From positions 1 through 13,123 of the forward strand of contig NZ_DYXM01000166.1 in the NCBI RefSeq assembly GCF_020742175.1: DNA of 13,123 nt, read 5' to 3'. The position numbers and the translations under genes were made by a program. Under the pieces are notes generated by a model, which had not been told where the DNA came from, searched no databases, and was given only the letters and a program-made list of their open reading frames with translations. Below are positions 1 to 5,659 of the stretch, piece by piece. Origin of the DNA: Dietzia timorensis. Its GTDB lineage: Bacteria > Actinomycetota > Actinomycetes > Mycobacteriales > Mycobacteriaceae. The number at the start of each line of letters is the position of its first letter. Positions within the stretch are counted from its first letter, which is position 1.

Positions 1-746
1 TGCACCTCGACACCAAGCTTTTCCAACGTTCGTCGTGCCTCGTCGCCGAGCTTCGGTCCAAACGGGGGAAGTACCGCGGGTGCCGCATCGAGAAGGACTA
101 CGCGGGCCGATGAAGGGTCGATGCTCCGATACAGGCCCTTGAAGGTGTTTCGCGCGAGCTCGGCGACCTGGCCTGCCATCTCGACGCCGGTCGGGACGGC
201 CCCGACGATGACGAAAGTGAGGAGTCGGCGCCGCTCAACCTCGTCGGTGGTGAGCTCGGCCTGCTCGAACGCGCCGAGGATGCGGCCGCGAAGCTCAAGA
301 GCATCGTCGACGGTCTTCATGCCGGGTGCGTACTGCTCGAAATGATCGTTTCCGAAGTAGGACTGGTTGGCGCCGGCCGCCAGAATCAGGCTGTCGAAGC
401 TCGTCTTGATATCGATCCGACCAGACACATACTTCACCTTTTTGGACGTGACGTCGATGTCGGAGACGTCCCCGAGCACGATCTTCACGTTCTTGAGGTC
501 GCGGAGAATAAAACGGGTCGGCGGAGCGATCTCGCCGACCGACAGGATGCCCGTGGCCACCTGGTAGAGGAGCGGCTGGAACAGGTGATGTCCGGTCTTC
601 GCAATGAGCGTGACATCGACGTTCTTGTCCTTGAATTCGCGGGCTGCGAAAAGCCCGCCGAACCCGGATCCGATGATGACGACATGGTGACGCGAAGTGG
701 AATTCGTTTCGCCGGCGGAAGGGTCGCGCGTGGCGGGTGTGGACAT
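1..746 (-). CDS. ndh: Type II NADH dehydrogenase (NDH-2), 3' part outside window
   Basis: A reading frame open from ATG 746 to the window edge (248 complete codons) encodes the N-terminal part of a type II NADH:quinone oxidoreductase. This is a peripheral-membrane flavoenzyme that passes electrons from NADH to menaquinone without pumping protons. Visible features are the FAD-binding GSGFGG (residues 26-31), the NDH-2 signature FQPLLYQVATG (56-66), the second FAD contact AAGANQSYFG (123-132) and the NADH-binding stretch GAVPTGVEMAGQ (182-193). Full-length relatives have roughly 400-470 residues, so the C-terminal membrane-anchoring part lies outside. An AGGAG ribosome binding site (753-757) sits 6 bases upstream and supports this start. 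The first 19 residues are a poorly conserved Ser/Thr-rich leader. One oddity is that the NADH motif, normally GAGPTG, has Val184 instead of Gly. The gene is divergent from the CFA-synthase-like gene. Confidence 0.93.
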   Translation of the reverse strand, partial: MSTPATRDPSAGETNSTSRHHVVIIGSGFGGLFAAREFKDKNVDVTLIAKTGHHLFQPLLYQVATGILSVGEIAPPTRFILRDLKNVKIVLGDVSDIDVTSKKVKYVSGRIDIKTSFDSLILAAGANQSYFGNDHFEQYAPGMKTVDDALELRGRILGAFEQAELTTDEVERRRLLTFVIVGAVPTGVEMAGQVAELARNTFKGLYRSIDPSSARVVLLDAAPAVLPPFGPKLGDEARRTLEKLGVEV

Positions 747-752
747 TCATCA

Positions 753-757
753 CTCCT
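753..757 (-). promoter_or_regulatory. Ribosome binding site of ndh
   Basis: AGGAG on the minus strand, 6 bases before ATG 746. It decides the start of the NDH-2 frame. Confidence 0.7.
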
Positions 758-969
758 GGACAGTCAGTGACGTCGGTTCGGGCAAGTAGGTGGCCAGCAA
801 CAACTCTAGAACACCCGGGTCCGCCGCGTGTGTCGGTGCACCACGATCTCGTCGCCGCCGGTTCGTGCTTATCACGTCGCGCCTTCCCGGAATCCTCCAC
901 CCCCGCAGGTAATCTCGCCTCACACGGCACACCCTCAAGTGTTCGGCGGCAGGTGGTAGTACCGACCTG

Positions 970-977
970 GAGGAAGG
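970..977 (+). promoter_or_regulatory. Ribosome binding site of the CFA-synthase-like gene
   Basis: GAGGAAGG lies 6 bases before ATG 984 and supports this start over any later ATG. Confidence 0.65.
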
Positions 978-983
978 CAGAGT

Positions 984-2300
984 ATGGCGCGCGTAGAGCC
1001 CTCAAGCGTAGATCACACCCGGTGGCCCGAGCTTGCCCCGCCGGAACGCGATCAAGGCCGCGTGCGAAGTAGTACGGTCCGGGAAATCCGGGACGCCTTT
1101 CGTGCGGCGATCCCCGAAATGGGCCTGCGCGTCGAATTCCCCGACGACTCGTCGATCGGTTCGCTGGACGCGTCCACCTCGATCGTGTTGCGCTCGCCGG
1201 AGGAATTCTTCATCAGGCTCGCCTCCGGCGCCACGGCCGGGGTGTTCGAGTCGTATATGGCCGGCGAATGGGTGTCGAGTGACCTACCGACGGTGTTGTC
1301 CGCCCTGGTGCCGTGGCTCGCACGCCACCCGGAATTGGAGAGCGCCCGACGTCATAAGGCGGAAAGACAGGGCCGGCGGCGCGCGCAGCAGGGCGCGAGG
1401 AACTCCGATCTGGAAATGGGCATCCCCGGCGACCTGGTCGCCTTGTATACCGACGCGACTATGGCGACCAGCGCCGCCCTGTTCGCCTCCGGTGCGCGCA
1501 ATCAGAGCCACGACCGGCGTGGGCGGACCGTGGTCCGGGTGAGTGCGCCGACGAACTCCCCGCATCGCCTCGACCTCGGCGACGCCCAGCGCCGGGCACA
1601 TGAACTCCTGCTCAGCCTCGCCGGGGTCAACGAGGAAAGTCGTGTCATCGTGGCGCCGCCAGGCTGGGGCGAGCTGCCGCTGCGTGCCGCAGAGCGGGGC
1701 GCGCAGGTGCGCAGCGTGACCGAATCGATCGACCGGCTCCACGTCGTCGGCGCGCGCGTGCAGGCGGCCGGGCAATCCCACGCCGTCTCGCTGAGCCTGG
1801 GCGAATTCGAATCGCTCGGCGGTGGGGCGGACGCAATCGTCATCGCCGAACCGCACGCCGCGACACGCGAGGGGATCTCGGTCGTCGCCGAACGCTCCTC
1901 TACGCTTTTGGATGACGGCGGGCGGCTCGCCCTGCAGGTGGACGTGGGATCCGACTCCCATGAACACGAGATTTCCGAGCTCACGTCCTGGCGTCGGCGC
2001 TACGTCGATGAACGTTGCGCGATACCGCTGCGCTCGGATCTCAAGGAAGCATTCTCCCACCATCCCGAGCTGCGACTTCGCGGCCGGATGGAATTCGGCG
2101 AGCACGCGGCCCACACCGCGCGATTGTGGCGGGAGAACTTCACCATCCGCGGCCGCGACGCCGCGGCGCAGGGGTTCGATCCGGTGTTCCGCCGCATGTG
2201 GCAGCTACACCTCGCCGCCTTGGAAGCGTCGTACCGGAGCGGCTGGGTAGACGCCTGGCAGCTCCTGGCCAGTCGCGAACCACGACAAGGCCACCGATAG
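984..2300 (+). CDS. Degenerate cyclopropane-fatty-acyl-phospholipid synthase-like protein
   Basis: This 438-residue protein has the overall layout of the CFA/mycolic acid cyclopropane synthase family (SAM-dependent methylene transfer to lipid double bonds). The N-terminal lipid-binding part contains GVFESYMAGEW (86-96), close to the family's GEAYMAGEW. The C-terminal part contains LWRENF (381-386), GFDPVFRRMW (397-406) and AALEASYRSGWVD (411-423), all family hallmarks. The catalytic core between them is eroded. The SAM-binding GCGWG is APPGWG (224-229). The HYDxxN / TMTYSCA region is EMGIPGD / TMATSAA (144-166). The usual Glu of the IEMxEAVG motif is Ala (IAEPHAA, 287-293). The FPGG motif is missing, and the Tyr before the LWREN block is Ala (HAAHTARLW, 374-382). 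The length is normal and the frame intact, so it is probably expressed but not a standard methyltransferase. AGGAAGG (970-977 region) precedes the ATG at the right spacing. Confidence 0.8.
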   Translation: MARVEPSSVDHTRWPELAPPERDQGRVRSSTVREIRDAFRAAIPEMGLRVEFPDDSSIGSLDASTSIVLRSPEEFFIRLASGATAGVFESYMAGEWVSSDLPTVLSALVPWLARHPELESARRHKAERQGRRRAQQGARNSDLEMGIPGDLVALYTDATMATSAALFASGARNQSHDRRGRTVVRVSAPTNSPHRLDLGDAQRRAHELLLSLAGVNEESRVIVAPPGWGELPLRAAERGAQVRSVTESIDRLHVVGARVQAAGQSHAVSLSLGEFESLGGGADAIVIAEPHAATREGISVVAERSSTLLDDGGRLALQVDVGSDSHEHEISELTSWRRRYVDERCAIPLRSDLKEAFSHHPELRLRGRMEFGEHAAHTARLWRENFTIRGRDAAAQGFDPVFRRMWQLHLAALEASYRSGWVDAWQLLASREPRQGHR

Positions 2301-2349
2301 CGCTCCCCGGGGACCGGGCCGCGCGGGCGGTGTCCGCCGCGCCGGGGGC

Positions 2350-2355
2350 TAGGCT
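2350..2355 (+). promoter_or_regulatory. Possible -10 element (TAGGCT) for the small membrane protein
   Basis: TAGGCT in the 110-base gap after the CFA-synthase-like gene fits the actinobacterial -10 pattern TANNNT. The same 11 bases GCTAGGCTGAA (2348-2358) recur on the minus strand upstream of the UbiB-type gene, also in a plausible promoter position. There is no good -35 box. The small protein may otherwise be read through from the upstream gene. Confidence 0.35.
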
Positions 2356-2410
2356 GAACTCGGCGGCCGGGGCCGCCCGGAAAACTCGTAAGTCGCAAGG
2401 GGAGTGTTCG

Positions 2411-2728
2411 ATGGAATTGAATAACGCGCGCAAGGTCTCGTCGGCGGCGGTCTCCGCCTTCGGTCTCGTCGGTGGCTATCTCGTCGCACGCGAAACGGGA
2501 ATTCGCCCGCTCGGCGGAGTCGTGCTCGCGGCGGCCGGAATCTACGCGGGTCGCACGTGGAAGGACACCTCCGGCTCGGTCGTCACCGCGGTCCTGGGCG
2601 GCACCTATATCGGTGCCTTCGGCGCCTCCCACCCGCTGGCGAAGAAGATCGGGGCCTGGCCGGCTATCGCGGCGGTCACCGCCGCTACCTCGGGTCTGTC
2701 CTACGCGCTGGTCGACTCGAAGAACTAG
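2411..2728 (+). CDS. Small integral membrane protein, unknown function
   Basis: A 105-residue hydrophobic protein with about four predicted membrane segments (roughly residues 9-26, 33-48, 55-71 and 83-101). It is rich in Gly and Ala, with short basic or polar connectors (ARETGIRP, ASHPLAKK). The ending is short and polar (VDSKN). I recognise it only as a small membrane protein of a kind seen in Mycobacteriales genomes and know no function. An in-frame extension upstream exists, but AAGGGGAG just before ATG 2411 gives a clear start. The gene follows the CFA-synthase-like gene by 110 bases on the same strand and ends 16 bases before a long hairpin, so it is the last gene of that rightward unit. 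A link with membrane lipids is only a guess from position. Confidence 0.8.
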   Translation: MELNNARKVSSAAVSAFGLVGGYLVARETGIRPLGGVVLAAAGIYAGRTWKDTSGSVVTAVLGGTYIGAFGASHPLAKKIGAWPAIAAVTAATSGLSYALVDSKN

Positions 2729-2744
2729 CCGATACCCACACACG

Positions 2745-2786
2745 ATGACGTCGGGCGTCCCGGATTTCCGGGACGCCCGACGTCAT
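2745..2786. terminator. Long perfect hairpin between convergent genes
   Basis: Two 20-base arms (2745-2764 and 2767-2786) are exact reverse complements with almost no loop. The hairpin lies between the stop of the small membrane protein (2728) and the stop of the FMN reductase (2816), which converge. No T-run follows on either strand, so it is a T-less, probably bidirectional terminator rather than a classical intrinsic one. Confidence 0.75.
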
Positions 2787-2815
2787 TGCGTAGGTCTTAT
2801 GGTGCCGGGTGCGAA

Positions 2816-3478
2816 TCAGTCGCCCGAATGGCCCTTGAGCAGGTTCTCGAACGAGGTGAATCCCGCGTCGATCGACGTGCCCGAAGTGCGACGCGGCGCC
2901 GCGGCATCGACGGCCGTGAACCCCTCGACGGCGCCGCTCTCGCTCACCACGAGCGAGGCGAGCTCGGTTGCCGCGCGCTGGATACGGCCGTCAAGGTGCT
3001 TTCCTTCGGCCCCACCGAAATCCTCCGTCGCCGCGAACACGCCCGTGGGTACGACGTTCGCGCGGAAGTAGGTGAACAACGGCCGCATGGCGTAGTCGAG
3101 TACGAGCGAATGCCGGGGCGTGCCCGCCGTCGCCGCGATAAGTACGGGCATGCTTGTGAGCGCATCGGGATCGAGGATGTCGAAGAACATCTTGAACAGT
3201 CCGCTGTAGCTCGCCGCGAACACCGGGGAGACCGCCACGAGAGCATCGGCCTCGCTCAGCGCGTTCTTGACGTCGTCGAGCTTCTGGTTGGGCATGGCGC
3301 CGGTCTGCATCGCCTGGGCGAGTTCGCCGGCGAGATCGCGGAGCTCGACAAAAGTAAAGTCGACGTCCTCACCGCGAGCGGTGATCTGGCTACGGACGCT
3401 GTCGGAGATCTGGTCCGCGAGCAGCCGTGTCGAGGACGGCGTGGACAGGCCTGCGGAGATGATGACGATCTTGCGCAT
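2816..3478 (-). CDS. NAD(P)H-dependent FMN reductase, CE1759 family partner of a luciferase-like monooxygenase
   Basis: A 220-residue flavodoxin-like FMN reductase. It opens with a beta strand and phosphate-binding loop (MRKIVIISAGLSTPSSTRLL, 1-20), the usual FMN phosphate site of NADPH-dependent FMN reductases. The flavin-contacting VSPVFAASYSGLFKMFFD (83-100) and the TAGTPRHSLVLDYAMRPLF region (117-135) match the family. The expected role is to reduce FMN with NAD(P)H and hand FMNH2 to the monooxygenase encoded just upstream. Its ATG overlaps the TAA stop of that gene by one base (TAATG, 3480-3476), so the two are translationally coupled and made together. Upstream/downstream pairs of this kind are known as CE1758/CE1759 from Corynebacterium efficiens. 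The substrate is unknown. The long hairpin at 2745-2786 lies 30 bases after the stop. Confidence 0.88.
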   Translation of the reverse strand: MRKIVIISAGLSTPSSTRLLADQISDSVRSQITARGEDVDFTFVELRDLAGELAQAMQTGAMPNQKLDDVKNALSEADALVAVSPVFAASYSGLFKMFFDILDPDALTSMPVLIAATAGTPRHSLVLDYAMRPLFTYFRANVVPTGVFAATEDFGGAEGKHLDGRIQRAATELASLVVSESGAVEGFTAVDAAAPRRTSGTSIDAGFTSFENLLKGHSGD

Positions 3479-4617
3479 TACGACCGCACCTCCTGGTTTG
3501 CCATCCGGGCCTTAGCGGGCTCGACGAGATGGTGGAACGAATTCGGTCCCTCGGCGACGAGACTCGCGTGCGTAGGCGGGTCCGAGGGGACGTCCGCCGG
3601 GCGGCGTGCCTCGAATTCCTTGCGCAGCACGGGTACGACCTCCTTGCCGAGGATCTCGATCTGCTCGAGGACGACGTCGCGGGGGAGACCGGCGTGGTCG
3701 ACGAGGAAGAGCTGTCGCTGGTAGTCGCCGACCCAGTCGGCGAACGTCAGGGTGCGCTCGATGACCTGCTCGGGGGTTCCCACGGTCAGCGGGGTCATCT
3801 TCGTGAACTCCTCGAGGCTCGGACCATGCCCGTATACCGGCGCGTTGTCGAAGTAGGGGCGGAACTGCTTCTTCGCCTCGGCCTCGGAACTACCCATGAA
3901 GACCTGACCACCGAGGCCGACGGTGGCCTGGTTGGCCGCGCCGTGCCCATAATGCTCGAAGCGTCGGCGGTAGAGGTTGACCATCTGCGCGGTGTGCTCG
4001 AAGTTCCAGAAGATGTTGTTGTGGAAGAAGCCGTCGCCGTAGTAGGCGGCTTGTTCGGCGATCTCCGGCGAGCGGATGGAGCCATGCCAGACGAACGGCG
4101 GAGTATCGTCCATCGGCCGCGGCGCGAGGGTGAATCCGCGCAGCGGCGTCCGGAATTCGCCCTCCCAATTGACGACGTCCTCGCGCCACAACTTCCGCAG
4201 AAGGTGATAGTTCTCAACCGCGAGCGGGATGCCCTTACGGATGTCCTTACCGAACCACGGGTAGACCGGTCCGGTGTTTCCGCGCCCCATCATCAGGTCG
4301 ACACGACCGCCGGCGAGGTGCTGCAGGAAGGAAAAGTCCTCGGCGATCTTCACCGGGTCATTGGTGGTGATCAGCGTGGTGGAGGTGGTCAGCTGGAGGT
4401 TCTTCGTCTTCGCGGCGATGTAGCCGAGGTGGGTCGTGGGCGAACCCGGCACGAACGGCGGGTTGTGGTGCTCACCGGTCGCGAACACGTCCAGCCCGAC
4501 CTCTTCGGCCTTGAGCGCGTAGTCGGTCATCGCTTGAATCCGCTCATGCTCGGTGGGCGTCGTGCCGTTGGTGGGATCGGTCGTGACGTCGCCGATGGTG
4601 AAGATTCCGAACTGCAT
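3478..4617 (-). CDS. FMN-dependent luciferase-like monooxygenase, CE1758 family
   Basis: A 379-residue member of the luciferase-like monooxygenase (LLM, TIM-barrel) superfamily. It would use reduced FMN and oxygen to oxidise an unknown organic substrate in the cytoplasm. Family marks are the N-terminal MQFGIFTIGDV, the segment GLDVFATGEHHNPPF (40-54) with the LLM His pair, and GGRVDLMMGRGNTGPVYPWFG (103-123, the flavin phosphate region). Others are FVWHGSIRSPEIAEQAA (175-191) and the C-terminal TPLTVGTPEQVIERTL, typical of bacterial LLMs. The start is set by GAGGAG (4624-4629), 6 bases upstream. It is the first gene of a two-gene operon with the FMN reductase (one-base overlap) and follows an operator-like palindrome at 4635-4662. 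A strong terminator (4726-4770) separates it from the encapsulin gene, so it should have its own promoter. Confidence 0.9.
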   Translation of the reverse strand: MQFGIFTIGDVTTDPTNGTTPTEHERIQAMTDYALKAEEVGLDVFATGEHHNPPFVPGSPTTHLGYIAAKTKNLQLTTSTTLITTNDPVKIAEDFSFLQHLAGGRVDLMMGRGNTGPVYPWFGKDIRKGIPLAVENYHLLRKLWREDVVNWEGEFRTPLRGFTLAPRPMDDTPPFVWHGSIRSPEIAEQAAYYGDGFFHNNIFWNFEHTAQMVNLYRRRFEHYGHGAANQATVGLGGQVFMGSSEAEAKKQFRPYFDNAPVYGHGPSLEEFTKMTPLTVGTPEQVIERTLTFADWVGDYQRQLFLVDHAGLPRDVVLEQIEILGKEVVPVLRKEFEARRPADVPSDPPTHASLVAEGPNSFHHLVEPAKARMANQEVRS

Positions 4618-4634
4618 GGTGCGCTCCTCGCTAA

Positions 4635-4662
4635 GGTTGTTGATGTATCAACTAATACAACC
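4635..4662 (-). promoter_or_regulatory. Overlapping inverted repeats, probable repressor operator of the monooxygenase operon
   Basis: An inner repeat GTTGAT-GT-ATCAAC (4639-4652) and an outer pair GGTTGT/ACAACC (4635-4640 and 4657-4662) overlap, with centres 3 bases apart. The site lies just 18 bases upstream of the monooxygenase ATG, close to the ribosome binding site. It is therefore near or downstream of the transcription start, where a repressor would block. A possible -10 (CATAGT, 4665-4670, minus strand) lies directly upstream. Size and symmetry suit a MarR- or TetR-type dimer, but the regulator family is unknown. Confidence 0.5.
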
Positions 4663-4725
4663 GTACTATGCCCGGAGTTATTCCGTAAAGCCTTCGGTAG
4701 TGGTTGTGCGCAATCGAGCGTGGAC

Positions 4726-4770
4726 AAAAAAGTGCCGCGGACACCTCCTTGTCGGCGAGGTGTCCGCGGC
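4726..4770 (-). terminator. Intrinsic terminator after the encapsulin gene
   Basis: On the minus strand a 14-bp perfect GC-rich stem (arms 4757-4770 and 4734-4747) with a 9-base loop is followed two bases later by six T residues (4731-4726). It begins 25 bases after the encapsulin stop and separates the nanocompartment operon from the downstream monooxygenase operon. Confidence 0.88.
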
Positions 4771-4794
4771 GTTTTCGTGGCAGTGCGGGGCGTG

Positions 4795-5592
4795 TTAGCT
4801 CAAGCGGACGGCCGCCTCGTCGCCCGGCACGCGGAACGCGAAGGTTTCCTGCAGGTACAGGTTGACTTCCTCATCGTTGTGGGAGTGGTAGCCGATGGAA
4901 AGATCCTGGCCGATGTGCAGCTCGAAGTCGCCGCCACGGGTGGACACGAGGAGCGCGCCCTCGAGGGCCGGGGCCCACTTGATGTCGCCGTCCTTGAGCG
5001 CCCGGCTGATGTGCTCGTGCACCGGGTAGCCGTGGTCGGTGGTCTCGAGGACCTGTGTGTAGAGGTCCGCGGAGAGGACAAGATCATAGGGGCCGGCGAC
5101 ACCGTCGAGGCGGAGCGTGCTCAGCGCCTTGGCAACCGCGGCGGGAACCTCGCGGATCTCGGTCGGAAGGTCGACTGGCTTGTGCGAGGAGGACATCGCG
5201 ATGCCCTTGATGCCGAGCGTTTCCGAGCCGTAGAGCACGGCGTTGTCCTCGGCCAGCGCGATGCGCTCGGCGGCGTCCTTGACGGGCTGCCAATCCGAGT
5301 CGGCGGAGCCCCTCTCGACGTCATCGATGGCGTCGCGGGTGACCGTGAACGGCACGCGCAGCTCGAATACGGGAAGCGACTCGCGGCGGCGCGTTTCGAC
5401 ACCCTCGACGCCGGAATCGATACGTGTGACGTGGCCGGTGCCGAGCGAGGAGAACTCCAACCCCTTGGCCTCGGGCATGTCGACGATTCGGCGTCCGGCG
5501 ATGTTGCGCTTGAAGGTCCTGCGGGCTTCTTCTTCGATTTCGTCCCACGCCGCAGACGTGATGGGTGCGAGGTCACGGTAGAGATTGCTCAT
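4795..5592 (-). CDS. enc: Family 1 encapsulin shell protein (linocin M18 / CFP29 type)
   Basis: A 265-residue encapsulin with the HK97-like capsid fold. It should self-assemble into a hollow cytoplasmic nanocompartment; shells of this length are normally 60-mers of about 24 nm. The N-terminus MSNLYRDLAPITSAAWDEI (1-19), followed by RTFKRNIAGRRIVD (25-38) and SSLGTGHV (48-55), is the classic start of this family. The N-terminal helix forms the inner pocket that binds cargo tails. Further family segments are VPFTVTRDAIDDVERG (80-95), AERIALAEDNAVLYGS (108-123) and the C-terminal LYLQETFAFRV. AAAGGA lies a few bases before ATG 5592. The gene follows the DyP peroxidase by 67 bases on the same strand with no terminator between them, so the two form one operon, as in mycobacteria and rhodococci. 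No second cargo gene is adjacent. Confidence 0.96.
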   Translation of the reverse strand: MSNLYRDLAPITSAAWDEIEEEARRTFKRNIAGRRIVDMPEAKGLEFSSLGTGHVTRIDSGVEGVETRRRESLPVFELRVPFTVTRDAIDDVERGSADSDWQPVKDAAERIALAEDNAVLYGSETLGIKGIAMSSSHKPVDLPTEIREVPAAVAKALSTLRLDGVAGPYDLVLSADLYTQVLETTDHGYPVHEHISRALKDGDIKWAPALEGALLVSTRGGDFELHIGQDLSIGYHSHNDEEVNLYLQETFAFRVPGDEAAVRLS

Positions 5593-5659
5593 TTTCGTTC
5601 CTTTGGAGAGTAGTGGTTCAAAAAGTTACGAGGAGGCGGCGATGGCCGGCCTGGCGGCA

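Larger units (their letters stand above)
747..983. other. Divergent intergenic region between ndh and CFA-synthase-like gene
   Basis: These 237 bases hold the upstream regions of two divergent genes. On the minus strand TAGAGT (825-830) fits the loose actinobacterial -10 pattern TANNNT for ndh. On the plus strand TAATCT (910-915) could serve the CFA-synthase-like gene. Neither has a convincing -35 partner. No long inverted repeat or small ORF with a good ribosome binding site was found. Confidence 0.3.

Noticed and set aside
295..1005. A 236-codon minus-strand frame over the NDH-2 region
   Set aside because: It is in a different frame from the NDH-2 protein, is Arg-rich and lacks motifs; the NDH-2 frame has all the FAD/NADH signatures.
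1284..2114. A 276-codon minus-strand frame inside the CFA-synthase-like gene
   Set aside because: Antisense shadow without ribosome binding site or recognisable protein; the plus-strand frame has the family motifs.
2015..2410. Upstream in-frame extension of the small membrane protein overlapping the CFA-synthase-like gene
   Set aside because: The overlap would be nearly 300 bases in another frame, while ATG 2411 has a good ribosome binding site and begins a sensible membrane protein.
3529..5613. A very long open frame (694 codons) on the plus strand, antisense to the monooxygenase and encapsulin genes
   Set aside because: It runs straight across two well-recognised minus-strand genes and the terminator between them, resembles no protein family, and is the usual GC-rich antisense shadow.
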